The translations under genes were made by a program, and so were the position numbers. Of a DNA stretch of 8,487 nucleotides, positions 1 through 6,238 are shown one piece after another (position 1 is the first letter of the stretch; each line of letters begins with the position of its first letter). The notes below the pieces were generated by a model, which saw only the letters and a list, made by a program, of their open reading frames with translations, did not search any database and had not been told where the DNA came from. The DNA comes from Acidobacteriota bacterium (GTDB lineage: Bacteria > Acidobacteriota > Terriglobia > Bryobacterales > Bryobacteraceae), in assembly GCA_947505565.1 (NCBI GenBank), contig CANNLB010000065.1, positions 1 to 8,487 on the forward strand, in the 5' to 3' direction.

Positions 1-1833
1 CGACGTCCCGCTCGTATGGTCTTGGGGCAGCAGAATCACGTTCAGCCGTGGCAGATTCCCATTCTTTTCGAACTCGCGAAACTCCCGTAGAAACTGGTCC
101 ACCCGCACTTGGTCCGGCACCATCAAACCGTAGGCCGGCACGTTGGGCGAATAGACATCCCGGAGGCCGACAATCTGCGCCCGCGGCGTAATCTTTACGT
201 TGTTCGTCCCGTTTTTCCAATCGCCGTACACATCCGCCCAGCTGGCCTTCGCCGGCACGATGGTATTGAGCCCCCGTTCTCCATAACTCCGCACCGTCAC
301 CCCATGCACCTTCGCCGCGTCCCACAGAAAATCGTTCGGCGCAAACAGCATCGGGTTCTGATCGTTCCGCCCGTTGCCATACTTGTGGACCCAGTCGCTG
401 GCGTAGCCCTGCGTACACCACCGATGCCCGAGCGCCGACTGATCGGCCGGGGTATAAAAGTTGTCGAGCAGGACATACTCCTCGGCCAGTTTATGATGGT
501 TCGGCGTCACCTCCCGGCCAAACTGCACGAGCTTCGGATCTCCGTTCCCTTGCGGTATGTCTCCGAAAATCTGGTCGTACGTGCGGTTCTCTTTGATCAC
601 ATAAAACACGTGCCGCACCGGCGCGATCTTGCCCTTCATGCCCCGGTGCAACTCGCCGGCATCGTTCTGCCGCACGGCCTTGGTCCAACTCGCTAATTGT
701 CCCTCGGTCGGTTGCTCCACCATCGTGATCAGCCCCTTCCGGTTCTTATAGGACGGCGGCAGCGAACCCACGCCGTACCCGCTCGCCACCAGAATCGTCT
801 TCTCGTCGGCCGACAACGCAACCGCCGTCGGAAACCACCCGGTCGGCACAAATCCACGGGTCTTCCCACTGGGCGTGTCGATAATGGCGACGGCGTTGTC
901 GGCGCCATTGGCCACATAAAGCGTCTTGCCGTCCCGGCTCACCGCCAGCGCATTCGGCGCGCTGCCCACCGGTGCCTTGGGCGTAATCCGCGCCACGAAA
1001 GTGGCGACCACCCGGTCGGCGTTTGTATCGATTACTGTGACCGAATCGCTATTCGCGTTTGCCACGTAGAGCCGGTCTCTCCGCAGCGCCAGCGCGCTCG
1101 GGTGCAGGCCCGTTTCAATTTCCTTCACCACCTTCCGTCCCGCGACATCGACCACCGAAACGGTCCCCGATTTTGGAATGCCCGTCCGCGAATCGACCAC
1201 TACCGGGAACACTCCGTCGGTCGTGTCGCCCGTGCGCGGGCGCCGTCCGCCCCAGTTCGAAACGTACGCTTTCCCCCCGCTCACGACGACCGTATACGGA
1301 TAGCTCCCCACCGCCACCCGTTCCACCTTCCGACTCGCCAGGTCGACAATGCCCAGCTCATGCTTCTGGTTCAATGCCACCAGCACGGTCTCCCCCATCA
1401 CGGCCAAGCCGCTCGGGGCCCCGTCCATCTTCACGACGCCATCGGCGATAAATTGCTCCCCACTGCGTCGAAACAGCTTCAATTCCTGATCCTGCCCACC
1501 GCCCACAAACAGCCGCTGTCCGTCGTCCGAAAACGCGACCCCGACGAAGCTGTCTCCCAGGGCGATCGTCTGCAGTACCCGTTTGGCCGCAACGTCCACC
1601 AAGTGCAGCGCCCGCGGCGCAAAGTTCGAACCCGTCACCACCGCTAATCGCTTCCCGTCCGCGCTCAGCGTCAGCCCCAGCGGCCGGTCATTCACTTCGA
1701 TCATCGTCCCCGCCGGCTCCACGATCTGCCCAGTCGGCAGGAGATACCGCCCATCGGTCAACTTCCCCGGTCGCACCGTCAACGCCACCGCGCCTAATAG
1801 AATCACCCCGCCAGCAGCCAGTATCCATCTCAT
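1..1833 (-). CDS. YVTN beta-propeller / phosphoesterase fusion protein (C-terminus cut by window edge)
   Basis: The reading frame is open from ATG at 1833 to the left edge, 611 codons with no stop. Residues 1-20 are a hydrophobic signal or anchor, so the product is probably exported. Residues about 45-355 form a beta-propeller of YVTN/NHL-like blades, seen as repeated units such as LYVANANSDSVTVIDT (255-270) and LYVANGADNAVAIIDT (305-320). From about residue 405 a phosphoesterase domain (phospholipase C/acid phosphatase superfamily) begins with HVFYVIKENRTYDQIFGD. In that family the E-N pair (415-416 here) binds metal. PADQSALGHRW (462-472) and LLPQDHTSG (601-609) fit later catalytic and metal-binding segments. 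The metal-site histidines expected near the C-terminus lie outside the window. The start is supported by a stop eight codons upstream and by the signal sequence; no Shine-Dalgarno is visible. Codons end mostly in G. The fold is sure; the substrate, a phosphate mono- or diester, is not known. Confidence 0.9.
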   Translation of the reverse strand, partial: MRWILAAGGVILLGAVALTVRPGKLTDGRYLLPTGQIVEPAGTMIEVNDRPLGLTLSADGKRLAVVTGSNFAPRALHLVDVAAKRVLQTIALGDSFVGVAFSDDGQRLFVGGGQDQELKLFRRSGEQFIADGVVKMDGAPSGLAVMGETVLVALNQKHELGIVDLASRKVERVAVGSYPYTVVVSGGKAYVSNWGGRRPRTGDTTDGVFPVVVDSRTGIPKSGTVSVVDVAGRKVVKEIETGLHPSALALRRDRLYVANANSDSVTVIDTNADRVVATFVARITPKAPVGSAPNALAVSRDGKTLYVANGADNAVAIIDTPSGKTRGFVPTGWFPTAVALSADEKTILVASGYGVGSLPPSYKNRKGLITMVEQPTEGQLASWTKAVRQNDAGELHRGMKGKIAPVRHVFYVIKENRTYDQIFGDIPQGNGDPKLVQFGREVTPNHHKLAEEYVLLDNFYTPADQSALGHRWCTQGYASDWVHKYGNGRNDQNPMLFAPNDFLWDAAKVHGVTVRSYGERGLNTIVPAKASWADVYGDWKNGTNNVKITPRAQIVGLRDVYSPNVPAYGLMVPDQVRVDQFLREFREFEKNGNLPRLNVILLPQDHTSGTS

Positions 1834-1840
1834 GGAAGGC

Positions 1841-1846
1841 AGCGTA
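1841..1846 (-). promoter_or_regulatory. Possible -10 hexamer (TACGCT) for a leaderless transcript of the phosphoesterase gene
   Basis: On the minus strand TACGCT, which fits the TANNNT pattern, sits 7 nt before the ATG at 1833, and the short leader lacks a Shine-Dalgarno sequence. There is no convincing -35 box. The match is weak on its own and is listed because two plus-strand genes in this window show the same arrangement more clearly. Confidence 0.22.
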
Positions 1847-1860
1847 GCACAGTGCGGTCA

Positions 1861-1894
1861 GGGGTAAGGCGGCCCCGTGGGCCCGCCTTACCCC
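1861..1894 (-). terminator. Strong stem-loop between the two minus-strand genes, probable terminator
   Basis: Positions 1861-1872 and 1883-1894 are perfect inverted complements (12 bp). The stem can be extended by three G-C pairs (1873-1875 with 1879-1881) across a one-base bulge at 1882, leaving a 3-nt loop. It begins 9 nt after the stop codon of the phage-like gene, where a terminator would sit. No T-tract follows on the minus strand, so it is not a textbook intrinsic terminator. It could instead stabilise the 3' end of that mRNA or act in the 5' region of the phosphoesterase gene. Confidence 0.5.
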
Positions 1895-1903
1895 CTTGCT
1901 CGA

Positions 1904-3289
1904 TTAAACGGACTGGTAGCCCTGCACGTTCATTTGCAGGCTGGCCGCCGCCGTCCCGCAATTCACGTTCAATGCCGTCGCCGCCGTCCCCCGCAGCGGT
2001 GTCGTGAACCCGATCACCGCCGGTGCCGCCATATTGCCCGGAGCGTTGTACTGCGCAATCAAGTTCGCTCCGTCGAGCACTAGCACCGTTGTGGTGGTCG
2101 CATTCGTGTTTTGATACTGCAACCCGGTCACATAGTTTCGAACGCCCGCCGCGCCCGCTGCCCGCACCGCCTGCGCCGTCGTCGTCGTCAGAACGCCCGT
2201 GTACTGCCAGTCCAGCTCGGCGCTGGCATACGGCTTCTGCACCTGCTGCCCCGCCGATGTCATGACGAGGTCGCAAGCGTCACCCGCGACCAGCGTCGTA
2301 TCCGCCGCTGTATTCACCCGCCCCGCGACCCGCACCGGGTTCCCGGAGGACGCCGCCGAATGCGCCGCCGCGCCTATGACCGTAAAGTTGCCCGACCCCA
2401 CGACCGTCGCGTTCAACTGCGACGCCGTCGCCTGCTGTACGTTCCGTGTCAAAGGAAGCGGACTGTTCTGCGAGAGCACCGCCATCCCTTGGACCGTACC
2501 GCCCACTACTGTGGTCGAAATTCGAACCCGGAGGAAACGGCAGAACAGACTGGCCGCAAACAGCCGAACTGCATTGGCCGCGATCGTCAGCGTCGTAACC
2601 GGGTTCGCGCTCTGGGAGACGACGTCGAAGACTTGCATTGCCGCCCAACTTGTCCCGTCCGCCGATTGCTCAAATGTTACTACCCCGGCCGAAATTCCAG
2701 CTGTGCTCCGCACCTGCAGCAGCACGCCATTGTACTGCTCGCACCCTGTCGCGGTGCCGTCCGTCGTCAGAATGTTGTTGCTCGACGTCTGCGCCGCTGG
2801 ACCGGTCGCGGTGACGTTCGAACAGAATACGACCGGAAGCGAAGTGGTCGGACTGGTGAAGCCCTGCGCTGGAATCCGCGCCGTGTTGGTCACGGTCGCC
2901 GCTGTATTGGCCGCAATCGTCGCCGCGCTGGTCGCCGTTGCGCCGGTATTCGTCGCCGTCGTTCCCGTGTTCCCGGACACCGCCGCCAGATTGCCCCCCG
3001 ACTCCAGCGCGTAGTTCGTAACCGTCGCGCTCCCGCCGGTTCCAATCCCCAACAACTCGCCCAACTCCGCGTCAACGCTGTACGACGGACCACTAAACGA
3101 CAACGCGTTAGGGTTCGCCCAGGCTAAATCAAGGTTTGATTTACCGAAACAATCATAGTATCCATACTGGGTATTACCGCCAGTAGTCGTAGATTTGATG
3201 ATGAGATAGCGCCAGCCATCACCGTCCCCGGCTGTGCTAAATTGACCGAGCAAAACTGCTGTATACGTCGATCCGGAAATTGACTTCAC
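1904..3289 (-). CDS. Phage-virion-like structural protein (tail-fibre-like), orphan
   Basis: This 461-codon frame starts with GTG at 3289 and ends with TAA at 1904-1906. No enzyme motif is visible. The layout resembles minor structural or tail proteins of phages: an N-terminal segment (1-98), a block of six Ala/Thr/Asn-rich heptads (99-140), a middle region (150-280) in the style of repetitive beta-rich virion proteins, and a C-terminal beta-sandwich-like domain (about 375-461) with RNYVTGLQYQN, FTTPLRGTAATALN and a final NVQGYQSV. Similar C-termini are familiar from phage structural proteins. The product is probably a trimeric fibre or a surface protein derived from one. There is no signal peptide. 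The gene stands alone, with no capsid, tail, lysis or integrase gene beside it, so a prophage relic or a domesticated gene is likely. The first 60 codons are clearly AT-richer than the rest. The start is uncertain (see the ribosome-binding site at 3321). That the gene is coding seems fairly sure; the phage assignment rests on recall of family patterns. Confidence 0.65.
   Translation of the reverse strand: MKSISGSTYTAVLLGQFSTAGDGDGWRYLIIKSTTTGGNTQYGYYDCFGKSNLDLAWANPNALSFSGPSYSVDAELGELLGIGTGGSATVTNYALESGGNLAAVSGNTGTTATNTGATATSAATIAANTAATVTNTARIPAQGFTSPTTSLPVVFCSNVTATGPAAQTSSNNILTTDGTATGCEQYNGVLLQVRSTAGISAGVVTFEQSADGTSWAAMQVFDVVSQSANPVTTLTIAANAVRLFAASLFCRFLRVRISTTVVGGTVQGMAVLSQNSPLPLTRNVQQATASQLNATVVGSGNFTVIGAAAHSAASSGNPVRVAGRVNTAADTTLVAGDACDLVMTSAGQQVQKPYASAELDWQYTGVLTTTTAQAVRAAGAAGVRNYVTGLQYQNTNATTTTVLVLDGANLIAQYNAPGNMAAPAVIGFTTPLRGTAATALNVNCGTAAASLQMNVQGYQSV
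2870..2995 (-). repeat. Six degenerate heptad repeats (21-bp units) in the phage-like protein
   Basis: Residues 99-140 read as GNLAAVS, GNTGTTA, TNTGATA, TSAATIA, ANTAATV, TNTARIP. The consensus is (T/G/A)-N-T-(G/A)-x-(T/I)-(A/V). Small and beta-branched residues recur at fixed places, as in trimeric fibre stalks and coiled coils of phage tail proteins. The DNA units are diverged, so the repeat is kept at the protein level rather than being a fresh duplication. Confidence 0.65.
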
Positions 3290-3320
3290 TCCAATAGGTA
3301 GCAGCCTATTCAGTATGCAA

Positions 3321-3325
3321 CTCCT
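3321..3325 (-). promoter_or_regulatory. Shine-Dalgarno AGGAG without a standard start at the right distance
   Basis: On the minus strand AAAAGGAG ends at 3321. Seven nucleotides later, at 3313, comes CTG, in frame with the phage-like gene; the annotated GTG at 3289 lies 31 nt after the AGGAG. A CTG start would add eight residues (NRLLPIG after the initiator). CTG starts are rare in bacteria, so either this is one, or an ATG there has mutated, or the GTG is used with a weak site. Confidence 0.4.
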
Positions 3326-3345
3326 TTTGTATTGATCCGCCGAAC

Positions 3346-3364
3346 CTCTCTTTAATTTAGAGAG
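3346..3364 (-). promoter_or_regulatory. Inverted repeat upstream of the phage-like gene, possible operator or 5' leader hairpin
   Basis: CTCTCT at 3346-3351 and AGAGAG at 3359-3364 are perfect complements around a 7-nt AT loop. The element lies about 20 nt upstream of the AGGAG on the minus strand, so it could be an operator or a leader hairpin. A 6-bp stem can occur by chance. Confidence 0.25.
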
Positions 3365-3433
3365 TGTAGTGTTAAGAGCTTATCATTCAATGCATTCAGG
3401 GCAAATAAAAATTAGTTAATGTGTCGCATATGA

Positions 3434-4330
3434 ATGTTATATCGGTTGGAAATAGGCGCCCGGCTTCCCCCTTCCGAAATCGATCGACGAGTACCTCTGT
3501 TTTTACTCCTCCGGCAAAATACTCTATTTCTTAAAGGGCTAAACCCGATTTCGTCCCCGACCTCACCACCCGATGATGGAACCAGGTTTCCCCTGTCTTT
3601 TATTTGCACTTTTTCCCTGCTGCTCCAAGCGCTCGTTCTGCTCCCGGCCGCCTCCAGGACGCTGTCTATTGCCGCTCCAGGCGAGCAGGCAACCTTCATC
3701 AACACCGCCCTCACCGAAGACTTCCATTCCCTTTCCATCGGTAACAGGATGACCGCCTGCACTGGCACCATTGGGGTCTATCCGCTAACCACGGCCTCTG
3801 CTTTAGCCATCCTGGTGGCAAATCAGTTCGGCGGATTCATGTGCATCGGAGCGCAAAGTGGTACTGCCGGCTCGGTCTTCCTCCAGTTAAACGCCGACTA
3901 CGATTGCTTCGGCTTCTGGCGGTCGGCCGGGACGCTAAAAAACGGACTTAGCCTTTAAGAGGGGAACCAATTGCTGGCCCGCATCAGCACTACGAATATT
4001 CTGGCCCGGCTCACTCCCAAAACTAGAAGTGTCCAGGCCGTTAATGGCAACTTTTACAACAACGCTCTCTACTTCGGCAATCCCAACAATACGCCTCAAT
4101 ACAGCGGCGAACCCTACGCCCATGTCAGCCTAGTCGCTTCCGGGACCATCTATAATCGCAGCGTCTTCGACAACTCATCCTCCCTCGGCACGGGCTTCGC
4201 GAACGATAACCATAGCGCCTACTTCGGCTGGGTCACCGTCCCTGGAGCCATCGTTTTCATCTCGACGACGCAAGCCGCTATTCCCGAACCCGGTACCTCC
4301 GCGATCCTCACCGTTGGCCTGCTCCTGGCC
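3434..4330 (+). pseudogene. PEP-CTERM surface/exported protein gene, broken by an in-frame stop and truncated in its anchor
   Basis: Two open stretches in the same frame, 3434-3958 and 3959 onward, form one protein interrupted by a single TAA at 3956-3958. Across the stop the text reads DYDCFGFWRSAGTLKNGLSL, stop, EGNQLLARISTTN. This is the usual FDCFGF-type beta-sandwich of acidobacterial PEP-CTERM proteins, so TAA probably replaced a Tyr codon (TAT or TAC). A hydrophobic stretch at 3584-3655 looks like the signal peptide. The exosortase signal IPEPGTS is encoded at 4280-4300 and is followed by only ten hydrophobic residues (4301-4330) instead of a full membrane helix plus basic tail. No good ATG precedes the signal peptide in frame; the ATG at 3434 is far upstream, and ATGs near 3572 lie in another frame, so a second lesion near the start is possible. 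Intact relatives are exported and anchored, then processed by exosortase. This copy is very likely dead. Confidence 0.72.
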
Positions 4331-4621
4331 GATACCCGTAATCGTCTTGACCTTATAACCCCGGCCTCACCCCGCGGCTGGGGTTGCATGACCCCGGATC
4401 AAATGGTTTGCCATCTGAGCGAAGCCTTCCGCCTCGCCCTCGGCGAACGCACCGCCAGTCCCGGCCAGGCCCCGCTCCCCCCGGCCATCCTCCATCGTTT
4501 CGCTGATCCGCATCTCTCCGCCTTCGCCCCTCACCCCGTCTTTGGAGCCATGAATTCCTGGGGATGGCGTCGCTGGGGCTTCCTCCACACCGAGCACCAC
4601 TTCCGCCAAATCGGCCTATAA
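4331..4621 (+). pseudogene. DUF1569 (DinB-like) gene remnant, fused in frame to the PEP-CTERM relic and lacking its middle
   Basis: The frame continues without a stop from the PEP-CTERM anchor into RLDLITPASPRGWGCMTPDQ, MVCHLSEAFRLALGERT and then, near the end, FAPHPVFGAMNSWGWRRWGF and LHTEHHFRQIGL. These match the two ends of DUF1569 proteins, a DinB-like helical-bundle family of about 150 residues with histidines that may bind metal (HL in the first part, LHTEHH in the last). The central part, about 45 residues normally lying between the GER segment and the APHP segment, is absent. The segment has no start or ribosome site of its own at the junction; an ATG in the middle (4388) would give a 77-residue product missing the first helix. 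The TAA at 4619-4621 overlaps the -10 box of the next gene. Function of the intact family is not established. This copy is probably not functional. Confidence 0.65.
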
Positions 4622-4622
4622 T
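4617..4622 (+). promoter_or_regulatory. Consensus -10 box (TATAAT) for a leaderless sulfatase transcript
   Basis: TATAAT is followed by six nucleotides and then the ATG at 4629. A -10 hexamer normally spans -12 to -7, so transcription would begin at the A of the start codon. No Shine-Dalgarno is present. No good -35 box is seen 16-18 nt upstream. The hexamer overlaps the stop codon of the preceding remnant. Confidence 0.5.
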
Positions 4623-4628
4623 CTTCGA

Positions 4629-5999
4629 ATGCAGCGTCGTCAATTTCTGGCCCTCTTCGCCCCGCCCCTCGGCCCTCCGCCCCCCAACATCGTTCTCATC
4701 CTCGCCGACGATCTCGGCTGGTCCGACCTCGGCTGCTATGGCGCCGACCTCCACGAAACGCCTCGCCTGGACCGCCTCGCCCGCCAATCCCTTCGCTTCA
4801 CCCACGCCCTCTCCGCCGCCCCCGTCTGCTCCCCTACCCGTGCCTCCCTCCTCACCGGCAAGCATCCCGCCCGTCTCGGCATCACCATCTGGCACGAAGG
4901 TGCCATCGACCCGCCCACGAACCGCCCCTTGCTTCCCGCCCCCTCCGAACCTAACCTCGCCCATGCCGAAATCACCCTTGCCGAAGTCCTGCAGCAAGCC
5001 GGCTACTCCACTGCCCTGATCGGCAAGTGGCACCTCGGCGTCACTTCTCATTACCCCGAAACCCAAGGCTTCGAAGTCAACATCGGCGGCACGCATTGGG
5101 GGGCCCCGGCCTCTTACTTCCATCCCTACCGCGGTCCCAGCAGTAAAGAAATCCGCTTCGTTCCCGGCCTGCAACTCGGCGAGCCCGGCGAATACCTCAC
5201 TGACCGTCTAACCACCGAAGCGCTCCGCACCATAGACTCCTTCGCCGCCCGCCGCAAACCCTTCTTTCTCTATCTCGCCCATCACGCCCCCCATACCCCC
5301 ATTGCAGCCAAACCCGAACTTCTCGCCAAATACGAACAAAAGCTCACCCCCGGCCTCGCACACAAAAATCCCGCTTACGCCGCCATGGTCGAAAGTTTCG
5401 ATCAAAGTGTCGGCCGCGTGCTCGACCATCTCCGCATCCGCGCCCTCGATCAGAACACAATCTTCATCGTCACCTCCGACAACGGTGGCTATCTCCCCGT
5501 CACGAACAACGCCCCCCTGCGCTCCGGCAAAGGCTCGCTTTACGAAGGGGGACTACGCGTCCCGCTCATCATCCACTGGCCCAACGTCACCACGCCCAAC
5601 TCGGTCTCCGCCGAACCCGTTGTCTCCACCGACCTCTTTCCCTTCCTTTGCGCCGCCGCTCGGGTCCCCATTCCTCCCGGCGCAACTGACGGCCTCAATC
5701 TGCTGCCCCTCCTTCGCAACCCAGCCGCCCGCCTCCCCCGCGAAAACCTCTTCTTCCATTACCCTCACTATTACCCCACCACCACCCCTGTCTCCGCCCT
5801 CCGCTCCCGCAACTGGAAGCTCCTCGAATACTTCGAAGACAACCATCTCGAACTGTATAACCTCGCTAAAGATCCCACCGAAACCACTAACCTCGCCGAC
5901 CAGGATCCCACCCGCGCCCGCGCTCTCCGCGACCAACTCCACAAATGGCGAGAATCCGTCAACGCTCGCCTCCCCATCCCCAATCCCAACAAGCCTTGA
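4629..5999 (+). CDS. Cys-type arylsulfatase (sulfatase family S1), Tat-type leader
   Basis: The 456-residue product is a complete sulfatase of normal length that hydrolyses sulfate esters. The active-site signature CSPTRASLLTG is at 67-77; Cys67 is the residue converted to formylglycine, with Arg71 next to it. Other expected residues are present: metal ligands Asp26-Asp27 in LILADDLGWSDLG, Lys133 and His135 in GKWHLG, a histidine in HHAPHTP (His222), Asp284-Asn285 in TSDNGG, and Lys301 in GKGSLYEGG. The N-terminus MQRRQFLALF carries a twin-arginine motif, so export to the periplasm is likely, although the hydrophobic part is short and has no clear Ala-X-Ala cleavage site. Maturation needs a formylglycine-generating enzyme or an anaerobic sulfatase-maturing enzyme encoded elsewhere. 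The start fits the Tat motif and the -10 box 6 nt upstream. Codons end mostly in C. The TonB receptor downstream suggests work on an external sulfated compound; the substrate cannot be told. Confidence 0.95.
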   Translation: MQRRQFLALFAPPLGPPPPNIVLILADDLGWSDLGCYGADLHETPRLDRLARQSLRFTHALSAAPVCSPTRASLLTGKHPARLGITIWHEGAIDPPTNRPLLPAPSEPNLAHAEITLAEVLQQAGYSTALIGKWHLGVTSHYPETQGFEVNIGGTHWGAPASYFHPYRGPSSKEIRFVPGLQLGEPGEYLTDRLTTEALRTIDSFAARRKPFFLYLAHHAPHTPIAAKPELLAKYEQKLTPGLAHKNPAYAAMVESFDQSVGRVLDHLRIRALDQNTIFIVTSDNGGYLPVTNNAPLRSGKGSLYEGGLRVPLIIHWPNVTTPNSVSAEPVVSTDLFPFLCAAARVPIPPGATDGLNLLPLLRNPAARLPRENLFFHYPHYYPTTTPVSALRSRNWKLLEYFEDNHLELYNLAKDPTETTNLADQDPTRARALRDQLHKWRESVNARLPIPNPNKP

Positions 6000-6238
6000 C
6001 CTTCACGCCCCTCCCCGCCCGGGCTCTGAGGTCCGCTCTCTCCGAGGCTTCCTCTCCGTTTATCCTTAATCGACAGGCACCCTTACTCCTCCTCAGCCTC
6101 GCTTTCCTTCTCACTGCTCAAGCCCCCCTCGCCGCCCTCCCGCCACCATCGGCGGTGAAAAGAAACAAGGGTTTTGATTCGCCCAAATGAAGTGAAACCG
6201 TCATCCTCCCGTCATCGCCAAAGTCGTATATTTGGCTA
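6000..6238 (+). other. Intergenic region between sulfatase and TonB receptor
   Basis: No gene is supported in these 239 bp. The plus strand is very pyrimidine-rich up to about 6140. A weak stem (CCGCC at 6140-6144 with GGCGG at 6151-6155, 6-nt loop) is the only hairpin noticed and has no T-tract after it, so a terminator is doubtful. The last part becomes AT-richer and ends in the -10-like box of the receptor gene. The gap and separate promoter suggest that the two genes are not one strict operon. Confidence 0.6.
6227..6232 (+). promoter_or_regulatory. -10 box (TATATT) for a leaderless TonB-receptor transcript
   Basis: TATATT is followed by six nucleotides and then the ATG at 6239, the same spacing as at the sulfatase gene. 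No Shine-Dalgarno lies before the ATG and no clear -35 box is seen. Start of transcription at the A of ATG is inferred from the spacing. Confidence 0.45.

Larger units (their letters stand above)
3290..3433. other. AT-rich intergenic stretch between the phage-like gene and the PEP-CTERM relic
   Basis: No gene is seen here. The segment 3301-3420 has 43 G or C bases in 120 (36%), against about 68% in a sampled line of the left arm (901-960). It holds the upstream region of the phage-like gene on the minus strand and may once have held the promoter of the PEP-CTERM gene on the plus strand. No convincing -35/-10 pair was found. A short direct repeat of CATTCA lies around 3384-3397. The low G+C extends into the first 60 codons of the phage-like gene, consistent with imported DNA. 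Confidence 0.6.

Noticed and set aside
109..1647. Plus-strand open frames of 195 and 316 codons opposite the phosphoesterase gene
   Set aside because: They are rich in Arg, His and Pro with no motif, and lie antisense to a well-supported beta-propeller/phosphoesterase frame.
2870..2995. Possible CRISPR or DNA tandem array
   Set aside because: The 21-bp units are diverged and lie within a coding frame; the periodicity is explained by protein heptads, and there are no conserved repeats with spacers.
2111..3127. Plus-strand frames of 338 and 271 codons opposite the phage-like gene
   Set aside because: The first is an Arg-rich shadow. The second is hydrophobic Val/Ala text mirroring the Ala/Thr repeats. 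The minus-strand frame ends in a recognisable phage-type domain and has a Shine-Dalgarno upstream, so it is preferred.
4353..5174. A 273-codon minus-strand frame across the DUF1569 remnant and the sulfatase start
   Set aside because: Gly/Arg/Glu-rich shadow antisense to two segments with recognisable families.
5302..6069. A 255-codon plus-strand frame overlapping the sulfatase
   Set aside because: Low-complexity Ser/Pro/Thr text from an out-of-frame reading of C-rich codons; the sulfatase frame has all the catalytic motifs.
6140..6155. Hairpin after the sulfatase as an intrinsic terminator
   Set aside because: The stem is only 5 bp, it lies about 140 nt after the stop codon, and no T-run follows.
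5945..6190. An 81-codon frame with a Leu-rich segment overlapping the end of the sulfatase and the gap after it
   Set aside because: The hydrophobic run comes from a pyrimidine-rich tract. There is no ribosome site and no recognisable family, and it starts inside the sulfatase gene.
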